Assembly: GCA_016841565.1 (NCBI GenBank)
Contig: JAENYX010000004.1
Location: 1 to 64,000, forward strand
DNA: 64,000 nucleotides
From: Clostridium thermobutyricum
GTDB taxonomy: Bacteria; Bacillota; Clostridia; Ch29
Direction: 5' to 3'
Both the position numbers and the translations under genes were made by a program. Below the pieces are notes generated by a model. It had not been told where the DNA came from and did not search any database. It worked only from the letters and a program-made list of their open reading frames with translations. Positions 1 to 7,410 of this stretch are shown here, piece by piece (the stretch's first letter is position 1; each line of letters opens with the position of its first letter).

Positions 1-1
1 A

Positions 2-160
2 AATAAATTAAATGTAGACTGGAAAGAGCAGGCTGTAAAAAAAGGCAAACAATATCTAAATATCATGGCTTACTCTAAAAGCGGGTTAATAGAGCAATTA
101 GAGTTTGAAGGATTTACTACCGAAGAAGCAACCTATGCTGTAGACCAAATAGGATTTTAA
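2..160 (+). CDS. C-terminal part of an Ltp-family lipoprotein (partial)
   Basis: An open frame enters from the left edge and stops at 158-160. The 52 visible codons carry the repeat typical of the Ltp-like host-cell-surface lipoprotein domain: W-KEQA-KKGKQYL, then MAYSKSGLIEQLEFEGFT, then EEATYAVDQIGF. In the family this unit is usually repeated behind a lipoprotein signal peptide, and in phages it is linked to superinfection immunity. The N-terminus lies outside the window, so length and anchoring cannot be judged. The IS remnant begins only about ten bases after the stop. Confidence 0.75.
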   Translation, partial: NKLNVDWKEQAVKKGKQYLNIMAYSKSGLIEQLEFEGFTTEEATYAVDQIGF

Positions 161-169
161 ATTAATTAA

Positions 170-607
170 TGTAAAGACATCCAAAGGTGTATAATACACC
201 AGCTGAGAAACTCATTTAAGTATGTTTCGTATAAGCACCTGAAGGAATTCTCCAAAGACTTCAAGGCCGTTGACAAGGCTCCTAGCGAAGGAGCCGCCCT
301 TGATGCCTTGTGCGAAGTTAAGGATAAATGGGGCAAACAGTATCCCTATGCTTTAAAAAGCTGGGAGACAAACTGGGATGTGCTTTCAACCTTTTTTAAG
401 TACTCGGATGAGATAAGAAAGATCATCTATACCACAAATGTCATAGAGGATTTGCACCGGCAGTTTCGGAAAGCGACCAAATCCAAGTCAGTATTCCCCT
501 GTGATGCGGCATTGGAAAAAATGCTTTACCTGACCACAAAAAATATCATGACAAAGTGGACGCAGCGGTACAGAAAGATAACGTATAATAAATTGCGCAC
601 ATTTTAA
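170..607 (+). pseudogene. IS256-family transposase, C-terminal fragment
   Basis: The open frame from 170 to 607 encodes the C-terminal third of a mutator-type (IS256) transposase. It reads QRCIIHQLRNSFKYV, then the KDFKAVDKAPSEGAALDAL stretch, the LSTFFKYSDEIRKIIYTTN motif and KNIMTKWTQRYR. The first in-frame start-like codon (TTG 308) is far inside the domain, and a stop at 167-169 precedes the fragment, so about two thirds of the protein is missing. The family's usual C-terminal residues are replaced by unrelated ones after TQRYR, where the next IS256 element begins. It is not expected to be active. Confidence 0.85.
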
Positions 608-619
608 AATATGTAGTTG

Positions 620-689
620 CACGGATATAACTCCAAGTGTAAATTTAAGTTGAGAGACAAAAACAACACTAAAGGAGGTTATATCCGTG
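620..689 (+). promoter_or_regulatory. Hairpin overlapping the RBS and start codon of the IS256 transposase
   Basis: CACGGATATAACTCC (620-634) is complementary, with a one-base bulge, to GGAGGTTATATCCGTG (674-689). The 3' arm contains both the Shine-Dalgarno sequence (674-678) and the GTG start (687-689). A transcript entering from outside would fold and hide the start. A transcript begun inside the element, downstream of the first arm, would not. Such protection against impinging transcription is known in several IS elements; here it is inferred. Confidence 0.5.
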
Positions 690-1471
690 TCTGACAACAT
701 TATACACCTGAATGAAGGCCTATTAAAGAATCAACTTGTTGAACTGGTGCGTGGCACTGTAAAAGAAACGTTAAACAGCTTACTCGACCAGGAAGCGGAC
801 AGGCTAACCAATGCCAGCCGCTACGAACACACCGAAAGCCGTAAGGATACGAGAGCAGGCTACTATAACAGAAAGCTTTTAACTAAAGCAGGAGAGGTTA
901 ACCTTAAAATGCCCAAGCTGCGCCACCTACCCTTTGAGACTGCAATTATAGAACGCTACAAACGCCGTGAAAGCAGTATAGAAGAAGCATTGATAGAAAT
1001 GTACCTAGCCGGCGTTTCGGTACGCAGAATCGAAGACATTACCGAAGCTCTCTGGGGAACCAAGGTTTCACCAGCAACCATAAGTGAGCTCAACAAAAAA
1101 GCATATATACATATTGAAGCATGGCGTAACCGCAAACTTTCCGGAACATATCCTTATGTATATTTAGATGGTATATTCCTAAAAAGGTGTTGGGGCGGTG
1201 AGGTAGAAAACATATCTATCCTGGTAGCTATAGCAGTAGATGGTGAAGGCTACCGTGAAATCATAGGTGCTGCAGAAGGCGGCCGTGAGGATAAAGCCAG
1301 CTGGCTAGAGTTCATAAGAGGCCTTAAGGAACGAGGGCTCTCAGGTACACAGCTATTTGTAGGTGATAAATGTATCGGCTTAGTTGAGACCATAGGAGAA
1401 GTATTCCCAAAGGCTAAGTACCAGCGATGTATTGTCCACTTTTATAGGAATGTCTTCTCAGTTGTTCCACA
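687..1471 (+). pseudogene. IS256-family transposase, 5' part (split by IS21 insertion)
   Basis: The frame opens at GTG 687, seven bases after AAAGGAGG, and encodes the N-terminal and central parts of a mutator-type transposase: SDNIIHLNEGLLKNQLVELV, then ETAIIERYKRRESSIEEALIEMYLAGVSVR, the YPYVYLDGIFLK segment with the first catalytic Asp, and FPKAKYQRCIVHFYRNV. At codon VVPH the frame runs into the end of an IS21-type element and stops soon after (1511). The rest of the protein continues at 4058 in register, so before the insertion this was one gene of about 400 residues. Confidence 0.85.
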
Positions 1472-1578
1472 TGCATATGGTAATCTAAAATTAGGTCATG
1501 CGGCTCATTGAAAACTAGGTCACTTCCAATAAAAACATGGTATCCTTTTGTATTAACTTAAGGGAGGCCTGGAAGGAA

Positions 1579-3165
1579 GTGGTCAAATTGAAACAGAAGC
1601 AGAAAATCATTCTCAGTCACATTAATGGCAAGAGTAACCGGAGCATAGCCGCAGAGCTTCATATGAGCAAGGATACTGTCAATAAATATGTGAATGAGTA
1701 TAAACAACAGAAGGCGCAGCTCCTACTTATGAATCCGGAAGCTGATACTGAGGAACTTATACAAGCAATTGTGGAAAAGCCGAAGTACAATTCTGGAAAC
1801 AGAGAGCCTGCAAAGGTTACACCTGATATAATGGAAGCTATTGAAGAATGCTTAAAACTTAATGAATCTCGCCGGGCAAACGGGATGTCTAAACAGCAGA
1901 TGAAGAAAATCGATATTCACGCATATCTGCTGAATAAGAAGAACTTTGATATCAGCTATTCCACAGTAAAAAGGTTGACTAAATCTATTGAGGACAGGCA
2001 CCGTGAAGCATTTATCCGTCAGGAGTATGAGTATGGGGATATATGTGAATTTGATTGGGGAACTGTAAAACTAGATATTGGAGACAGCGGGTATAAGGCT
2101 TATCAAATGGCGGTTTTTACTCCTGCCAAAAGCAATTATCGTTATGGTATGTTGTTTGGAAATCAGGATACATCCGCGTTTCAAGAATCTCATGCAGAAT
2201 TCTTCAAGCATTGCAAAGGTAATCATAAAGTTATGGTTTATGACAACATGCGGGTAGCAATAAAAAAGTTTGTAGGGCTCAATGAAAAGGAGCCGACAAA
2301 AGCACTTACCGAATTGTCAATTTATTACGGATACACCTTTCGCTTCGCAAATATAGCCTGTGGAAATGAGAAAGGCCACGTTGAGCGGAGTGTTGAATAT
2401 GTCAGGAGGAAGGTATTTAGCGGTCCCGGCTGTGACAAATTTGACACACTTGAAGATGCAAACCGATTTCTTTTAATAAATTGCATGTCCCTAAACAGCC
2501 GCCCAATATACAATGGAACCATACCGGCGGAAGTATTCAAGAAAGAGCAGAAGCACCTGCTACCCCATCTGCCTAAATTTGAAAGCTGCATGTACTCAGA
2601 TAATCGGGTAGACAAATATTCAACTATCATGATCTGCCAAAACCACTATTCCGTACCGGATACGCTGGTGGGTAAAATGGTTGACGTCAAGACATACACA
2701 AACAAGATCATTGTATATTACGATAACAGCATTGTTGCAGTGCATGAAAGAAGCTTTAAGTGCCATAATTGGAAAATTGACATTCGCCATTATTTGCGAA
2801 CCTTACATAAAAAACCAGGTGCCCTGCAGGGAAGCACAGCACTGCTTCAAGCGGACACCAAGATTAAATATATCTATGAAAACTATTATATCAATGATGC
2901 AAAGACTTTTCTACAGATATTGGAGATTATTTACGAAAAGGGCACTAATGAAGTGATTGATGCACTTAAGAAGCTTGAGCAGCTTTCTCCAATGGACATG
3001 AGCTCAGATAAAGTGAAAGTAATCATAGAACATAGGCAGGAGAAAGAAAATGAGACAACAATATCTTGTACGGATCACCTCACTGAGAAAGCGCGGAGCA
3101 CTCTGTCCGCTTATGATGGACTTGCTAAGCTCCAATCGAAGAAACTGAAAAAGGAGGCCGTATAA
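1579..3165 (+). CDS. istA: IS21-family transposase IstA
   Basis: IstA catalyses strand transfer of the IS21 element. An N-terminal helix-turn-helix is visible (NRSIAAELHMSKDTVNKYV). It is followed by an integrase-type core with Asp in CEFDWG, a second Asp in MVYDNMRVA and a Glu in NEKGHVERSVEYVR, and then the C-terminal beta domain. The frame is open from ATG 1537, but that codon has no ribosome site. GTG 1579 or TTG 1588, both behind GGGAGG and GGAAGGA, give the usual N-terminus (about 528 residues). The stop at 3165 is one base from the istB start, the typical coupled arrangement. Confidence 0.88.
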   Translation: MVKLKQKQKIILSHINGKSNRSIAAELHMSKDTVNKYVNEYKQQKAQLLLMNPEADTEELIQAIVEKPKYNSGNREPAKVTPDIMEAIEECLKLNESRRANGMSKQQMKKIDIHAYLLNKKNFDISYSTVKRLTKSIEDRHREAFIRQEYEYGDICEFDWGTVKLDIGDSGYKAYQMAVFTPAKSNYRYGMLFGNQDTSAFQESHAEFFKHCKGNHKVMVYDNMRVAIKKFVGLNEKEPTKALTELSIYYGYTFRFANIACGNEKGHVERSVEYVRRKVFSGPGCDKFDTLEDANRFLLINCMSLNSRPIYNGTIPAEVFKKEQKHLLPHLPKFESCMYSDNRVDKYSTIMICQNHYSVPDTLVGKMVDVKTYTNKIIVYYDNSIVAVHERSFKCHNWKIDIRHYLRTLHKKPGALQGSTALLQADTKIKYIYENYYINDAKTFLQILEIIYEKGTNEVIDALKKLEQLSPMDMSSDKVKVIIEHRQEKENETTISCTDHLTEKARSTLSAYDGLAKLQSKKLKKEAV

Positions 3166-3166
3166 G

Positions 3167-3937
3167 ATGAAAGTTAAATTGAATGAAGAGATAAAAGAGT
3201 ATTGCAACATACTGAAACTAAAAGGAATCAGGGCACGCTTTGAGGAGGCAATAACAGAATCTACTGATTATGAGGAATTCCTACACCGACTCTTGTCATA
3301 TGAGCTGAAGGAAAAGGACAAACGCTCCATTGATTGCCGGATTCGCAATGCCCATTTCCCGTACAAACAGTATATGGGAGACATTGAACTGGACTGTCTT
3401 CCTGTGGATATGCAAAAGAAATTGCCGGAGTTAGCGACACTTAATTTCATTGAAAAAGGTAAAAACATCATAATGACCGGAAATCCTGGTACTGGCAAGA
3501 CTATGGTAAGCATTGCATTGGGTCTGAAAGCCTGTATGAGTGGTTACAAGGTGCTATTTACAACGGTGCCACTACTCGTTACAACCCTAAAGGAAAGTAA
3601 CAGCGCAAAGACGCTAAGGTACTTTGAAAACCGTTTTGAAAAATATGACCTTGTTATCGCAGATGAGTTGGGTTATACGTCATTTGACAGAGAAGGGACT
3701 GATTTGTTGTTCAATAACCTTTCCCTCAGGGCAGCAAGAAAGTCAACCATCATAACTACCAATCTATCATTTGAGCGTTGGGTGGAGGTATTTGGTGACC
3801 CAACTGTTACCAGCGCCATGGTAGATCGGCTCACGTACAAGGCTATTCTTGTAGATATGGAAGGTGATTCATATCGGCTTAGAGAGACCTTGAGAGAAAA
3901 TGGAGCCTCCTTTGATATCACTAACAAGACAGTTTAG
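3167..3937 (+). CDS. istB: IS21-family ATP-binding helper protein IstB
   Basis: IstB is the AAA+ ATPase that assists IstA in target selection and strand transfer. The 256-residue protein has an N-terminal helical region, Walker A GNPGTGKT near residue 105, Walker B LVIADELGY near residue 165, and the sensor-like STIITTNLSF. Length is normal for the family. It starts one base after the istA stop, with AAAGGAGG upstream, so translation is probably coupled. No damage is visible. Confidence 0.92.
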   Translation: MKVKLNEEIKEYCNILKLKGIRARFEEAITESTDYEEFLHRLLSYELKEKDKRSIDCRIRNAHFPYKQYMGDIELDCLPVDMQKKLPELATLNFIEKGKNIIMTGNPGTGKTMVSIALGLKACMSGYKVLFTTVPLLVTTLKESNSAKTLRYFENRFEKYDLVIADELGYTSFDREGTDLLFNNLSLRAARKSTIITTNLSFERWVEVFGDPTVTSAMVDRLTYKAILVDMEGDSYRLRETLRENGASFDITNKTV

Positions 3938-4057
3938 AAATTCAATACATCAATGAAATATGCGCCTCTTGGCCAAGAACTATTGAGGCGTTATATTATT
4001 AGAAAAGTGACCTAAAATTCGGTGAGCTTTTGACCTAATTTTCAGTTGACAAATACA

Positions 4058-4471
4058 CCACATGGCAAAATGCGTGATGTAGCTGCTATGCTAAAAGCTA
4101 TCCATGCACAGGAAGATTTAGAAAGTGCAAGGCAAAAGGCAGTAGCAGTTGCTGAAAAACTACGCAATATGAAGCTATCTGAAGCTGCAAAAAAGGTTGA
4201 AAGTAGTATTGAAGAAACCTTGACCTATATGCATTTCCCGAGCGAGCATTGGATCCGGATACGGACAAATAACGGAATAGAGCGTATCATGAAAGAGATC
4301 CGCCGCCGGACAAGAGTAGTCGGAAGTTTCCCGGATGGCAATTCAGCATTAATGCTTGTATGTGCCCGTCTTCGTCACGTAGCATCAAGTAATTGTGGTA
4401 CAAAGCGTTACCTGAATATGAGCTTATTAATAGGTCAATTTACTGCTACAGACCAGCATGATGTTGGGTAG
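4058..4471 (+). pseudogene. IS256-family transposase, 3' part
   Basis: This is the continuation of the split transposase. In-frame reading PHGKMRDVAAMLKAIHAQED follows directly from the VVPH codons at 1461-1471. The segment contains the family's EHWIRIRTNNGIERIMKEIRRRTRVVGSFPDG block with the catalytic Glu region, then RYLNM near the normal C-terminus. The ATG at 4046 of the longer frame lies in IS21 end sequence and is not a real start. After RYLNMSLL the residues (IGQFTATDQHDVG) look unlike the family, so the 3' end may also be frameshifted. Confidence 0.82.
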
Positions 4472-4484
4472 CATCCAGTAACTG

Positions 4485-4577
4485 CTTGGAGATATCCGTA
4501 AAAATGTGCGAAAAAATATTGACACTACCTGGTGGGATGACTTAAAGCCACTATTTACCTTTAAGGAAAAAGGCTAA
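4485..4577 (+). other. Short open frame at the right end of the IS256 element, possible gene remnant
   Basis: Read from 4485, this stretch gives LGDIRKNVRKNIDTTWWDDL followed by KPLFTFKEKG and a stop at 4575-4577. It resembles the end of a real protein more than random sequence does, but an upstream in-frame stop at 4479 cuts it off from the transposase frame. It may be the decayed C-terminus of a transposase or of the gene the element entered. I do not recognise it. Confidence 0.25.
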
Positions 4578-4827
4578 AAACCTGCCCTCATCGCCGGGCG
4601 GGCTAGACCTCACAAAATAGCCGGTTTGTTTGGGCTGTTAAGAAAATATTGCCAAAGCCGCCCCGCTTTTGTGCATAAAAACAGGGCAAGTCTGGCAATA
4701 TAACGGTAACTAAATTGTTGAAATGTATAAAGTTTTCTTGCCAACGAAGAAGCTTAACAAATCAAAACCACAAAATTATTTACATATCCACTAATTACAC
4801 AATACAGTTATTTAATTCTAACAATTA
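4578..4827. other. Non-coding segment with an imperfect long hairpin
   Basis: No gene is visible between the IS256 element and the Panacea gene. The segment is less AT-rich than the operon to its right. It contains an imperfect inverted repeat: ATATTGCCA at 4646-4654 and TGGCAATAT at 4693-4701, with further partly complementary sequence inside (GCCCCGCTTTT and AAAAACAGGGC). It may be a terminator-like structure or the end of another small mobile element. Confidence 0.3.
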
Positions 4828-5289
4828 TTATCTCAGTTCACAATTCTTGAATTTATCATACAATTCATGTTTCTCATAATATTTTATGATATCATCATCA
4901 ATAATCACTGCATTTGAAGATTCATATTTACCATATCCAATTCTGGCATTCTTCCATGGTTTCTCCTTATGTGACATTTTTTCTAATTCATCAGCATCGT
5001 AGATCTGATATTCTTCCACAACTTGTTTTATAAACTTTAATATTTTACTATTAATAGGTAAATTCTTTTCATATTTTGGTATCATAGACCAACCATACAT
5101 TTTGTATTCTTGGTATATTTCTGGAGAAACGGGCCCATGTATCCATGCTTCAAATTTCGTCTCAGACAATTTCTCTTTTTTAATTGTTAAATACCAACAA
5201 TACGTATAATAACATAACTTTTGAAGTTTTTTATGCGTATAAGAATTGCAATTTAGTACTGCTTTTGCTATTTGTGATGAACTTAACAT
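4828..5289 (-). CDS. Panacea domain protein (SocA-like antitoxin domain, DUF4065)
   Basis: The 153-residue protein shows the Panacea/DUF4065 pattern: helical start with AKAVLNC, KLQKLCYYTYCWYL, then FEAWIHGPVSPEIYQEYKMYGW, and a C-terminal region with DADELEKMSHKEKPWKNAR. Panacea proteins are best known as antitoxins paired with varied toxins and as ClpXP adaptors (SocA). ATG 5289 is preferred over GTG 5298 because AGGGTG then lies at normal distance. It is the last gene of a three-gene AT-rich operon, 35 bases after the kinase stop. No recognisable toxin is adjacent, so its target may be a neighbour in the operon or something elsewhere. Confidence 0.8.
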   Translation of the reverse strand: MLSSSQIAKAVLNCNSYTHKKLQKLCYYTYCWYLTIKKEKLSETKFEAWIHGPVSPEIYQEYKMYGWSMIPKYEKNLPINSKILKFIKQVVEEYQIYDADELEKMSHKEKPWKNARIGYGKYESSNAVIIDDDIIKYYEKHELYDKFKNCELR

Positions 5290-5324
5290 TTTAATCACCC
5301 TATTTACTTATTAATTTAAAACTA

Positions 5325-6410
5325 TTATTTTTCTTTAATATTATTTTTATTATATTTTAATTTTATTATAAAATCTCCATAAGGTATATCTTTATATGTC
5401 ACAATAGGAGTACTAGAACATTCGACAAGTATTTCCATTTCATGCACTTCACATATTCGCTTAACGATAAATAAACCTATTCCTGAACCTTCATGACACA
5501 TCATTTTAGCATTTTCGCCACGAGAACCTCTATCAAATATTGTGTCTTTTTCTCCTTCTTTAAGTATAGGTCCCATACTTTTTAATACTATATTTTGATA
5601 ATCAAGTTCATCTTGAATATTAATCTCTATATTTGTATTTATTTTCGAATATTTTATTGCATTGTCTATAAGCAAAAAAGGAATTAAATCTATTGAATCA
5701 TAAGCTTTAATATCTGAACATGTTCCATTACAATTTAGGATTATTTTCTTATTTTTTTCTTTACAATCTTCATTAAAACACTTTCTAATTTTATCAAATA
5801 TTCTATAAAAATTACAACTTGATAACCCACTCACCATAGGTTGAGGGTTATAAAGAAAATTATATGTATCTAATCTTGTTGTTATATATGAACTCATAGC
5901 CCAAATATTCATACCATACTTTTCAAATTCATTATATTTTTTCTTGCTCGTTGATTTAGAAATTATAACATTACTTTTCTGTTTTATATGTGCATTAAAC
6001 TTTCTAACATCATGAATCATATTTTCAACAAATTCTGTTAGATAATCCAACTGTTTAGATTTTCTATAATATTCTTTATATATTCTTATATATCTAATTA
6101 ACTCATCTTCCTCAATGATTTTATTTTTATCAATCTTACTAATTTTAGGATTTACCTTTTTATTGTTATATTTTTCTTTTACTCTAATACTAGTAAATAT
6201 TGCCAAATTTCCATCTGAATTTACTAAATATGTATTAAATCCATACGGACATGTATATAGGCCTTCTTTTTCCCCAAAGATACTTTTATAATAATTATCA
6301 CATTTTGAATTTTTCTTATTTCTACAATATTGATGGCACTTTATACCTATTCCATCAACTAATTCTCCAATACCTATAATATACATAGGTATTATATTTA
6401 GTTCTTTCAA
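5325..6410 (-). CDS. Soluble histidine-kinase-like protein with N-terminal cysteine cluster
   Basis: The 361-residue protein has no membrane segment. The N-terminus holds Cys25, Cys29, Cys37 and Cys54 (CHQYC ... CPYGF), which could bind a metal or an Fe-S cluster. A dimerisation helix carries a candidate phospho-acceptor His133 (MIHDVRKFNAHIK). The HATPase domain follows, with an N-box (LLIDNAIKYS, about 247-256) and a G2 box (HEGSGIGLFIVKRI). The G1 box, normally D-x-G, reads KSMGPIL, so the adenine-binding Asp appears replaced by Ser278. The start is TTG behind GGGGGAAAG. It sits 12 bases after the REC gene and presumably works with it. Base composition is far more AT-rich than the core genes. 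Confidence 0.8.
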   Translation of the reverse strand: MKELNIIPMYIIGIGELVDGIGIKCHQYCRNKKNSKCDNYYKSIFGEKEGLYTCPYGFNTYLVNSDGNLAIFTSIRVKEKYNNKKVNPKISKIDKNKIIEEDELIRYIRIYKEYYRKSKQLDYLTEFVENMIHDVRKFNAHIKQKSNVIISKSTSKKKYNEFEKYGMNIWAMSSYITTRLDTYNFLYNPQPMVSGLSSCNFYRIFDKIRKCFNEDCKEKNKKIILNCNGTCSDIKAYDSIDLIPFLLIDNAIKYSKINTNIEINIQDELDYQNIVLKSMGPILKEGEKDTIFDRGSRGENAKMMCHEGSGIGLFIVKRICEVHEMEILVECSSTPIVTYKDIPYGDFIIKLKYNKNNIKEK

Positions 6411-6422
6411 TTTTCTTTCCCC

Positions 6423-7100
6423 CTATATAAAGAGACAAATTATTTTTGTTAAAATATTTAAAATATCTAATGTAATTTTTACATTATTAATATTTTCCAT
6501 TAAATTATTTTTCAACATATCAAATTCATCATTTTTAAAACTATCTCTAAATAATCTTTCAATTCTACTAATAGTATCGGCATCTAAATTTATTTGACTT
6601 AATCTTTTCTTAATCAAATCCCAGTGATAATCTATACTAGCATATTTCCTAATATAATCATCTATCTTATCAGACCATCTATCAATATCAAGGTCTTTAT
6701 TTATAAAACCGTCTATTTTATCAAGTTCTTGACTATATTTAGGATCTGCTATAGTTGAATAGCATGCAATTATTTTATGAGGATACTTTTTCTTTACTTC
6801 TATTGCATACCCTAATCCTTGATATGTGCTACCAAATGTATTAGCTACTCCTTTAATATCCAAAATCACAATATCATAAGGTTCTGCATCAATAATGTAT
6901 TCAATATCTGTTTTATAGTATACTGAATACTCTCTAGTTTTTAGCATATCTATTATTTCAAATTTCTCATCGTCAACAATTAATATTTTTACATTTTTTC
7001 TTAAATTTGTTATATTTCCATCATCTAATTTTTTCAGTACATTATTATATTTTCTTCGGTAAAATCCATATATTAATTTTTCAACTTTTGACTCTTTCAT
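6423..7100 (-). CDS. Response-regulator-like (REC domain) protein with helical C-terminus
   Basis: The 225-residue protein has an N-terminal helical lead of about 35 residues and then a receiver domain. KILIVDDE supplies the acidic pair Asp43/Asp44, IVILDIKG supplies the phospho-acceptor Asp81, Ser115/Thr116 fit the switch position, and Lys135 in GFINKD is the conserved lysine. The C-terminal 75 residues are helical and match no DNA-binding domain I know, ending in a hydrophobic stretch. It is the first gene of the operon, with a GAGGTG ribosome site. A receiver without an output domain suggests protein-protein signalling, possibly with the Panacea protein; that is inference. Confidence 0.75.
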   Translation of the reverse strand: MKESKVEKLIYGFYRRKYNNVLKKLDDGNITNLRKNVKILIVDDEKFEIIDMLKTREYSVYYKTDIEYIIDAEPYDIVILDIKGVANTFGSTYQGLGYAIEVKKKYPHKIIACYSTIADPKYSQELDKIDGFINKDLDIDRWSDKIDDYIRKYASIDYHWDLIKKRLSQINLDADTISRIERLFRDSFKNDEFDMLKNNLMENINNVKITLDILNILTKIICLFI

Positions 7101-7152
7101 TTTAACACCTCACCCGTCAAAATATCATTGAAAATATATATAACTATCTAGT

Positions 7153-7182
7153 ATTATATCAAACTTTGTGTCATATTTTCAT
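7153..7182 (-). promoter_or_regulatory. Probable sigma-A promoter of the REC-kinase-Panacea operon
   Basis: On the minus strand a perfect TATAAT -10 lies at 7158-7153, with ATGAAA as a weak -35 18 bases upstream. It is about 50 bases before the start of the first gene and directed into the operon. Confidence 0.45.
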
Positions 7183-7262
7183 TTTTGATGTTTTACTATA
7201 ACCAAACTTCTAAAATAATTCTAATTACAAAAATACTGGCTCATCTTTATTAGGTATTAATA

Positions 7263-7410
7263 ATTATAACTTTATATTTTGTCCTCTCATTCTATCCAAA
7301 GTTGAAAAATTTCTAAAATTCTTTATCGTGTAGCTCGAAGCTAAATGTGAATATCTCCTTGTCATTTCCAGGGAAGTATGCCCCAGGATCATCTGAAGGC
7401 GTAGTGGCAT
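7263..7410 (-). pseudogene. Tyrosine recombinase (phage-type integrase) C-terminal remnant
   Basis: On the minus strand the frame from about 7410 to the stop at 7265-7263 encodes MPLRLQMILGHTSLEMTRRY followed by SHLASSYTIKNF. This is the end of a tyrosine site-specific recombinase: LGHTSLEMT holds the conserved His, and the Tyr in TRRYSHL is the nucleophile position. The upstream catalytic domain is absent, so only about 49 codons remain. It lies just upstream of the AT-rich operon and supports the view that this region arrived on a mobile element. Confidence 0.75.

Larger units (their letters stand above)
1472..4057 (+). mobile_element. Complete IS21-family insertion sequence with CCACA target duplication
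   Basis: The 2586-bp element begins TG and ends CA. Its two ends align as imperfect inverted repeats over about 55 bp (1472-1527 and 4002-4057). Both ends hold two copies of the core AGGTCA, in AAATTAGGTCA and TAGGTCACTT, which is the multiple-terminal-repeat layout of IS21. The bases CCACA flank it on both sides (1467-1471 and 4058-4062). Removing the element and one copy rejoins the IS256 transposase frame as VVPHGKMRD. It carries istA and istB, both intact, so it could be active and is younger than the IS256 copy it split. Confidence 0.9.
594..4515 (+). mobile_element. IS256-family element interrupted by an IS21-family element
   Basis: A second, different IS256-family element spans roughly 594-4515. 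Its outer ends carry related inverted sequences: TGCGCACATTTT at 594-605 with ACGGATATAACTCCAAG at 621-637 on the left, and CTTGGAGATATCCGT plus AAAATGTGCG up to 4510 on the right. The transposase starts at 687 and is cut at 1471 by an inserted IS21-type element, then resumes at 4058. The exact outer ends and the target duplication could not be fixed by eye. Confidence 0.65.

Noticed and set aside
2325..2956. Frames overlapping istA on both strands
   Set aside because: They are shadows of the istA frame, without ribosome sites or family resemblance.
4046..4057. ATG 4046 as a start for the 3' transposase part
   Set aside because: These bases belong to the right end of the IS21 element; the true frame comes from before 1471.
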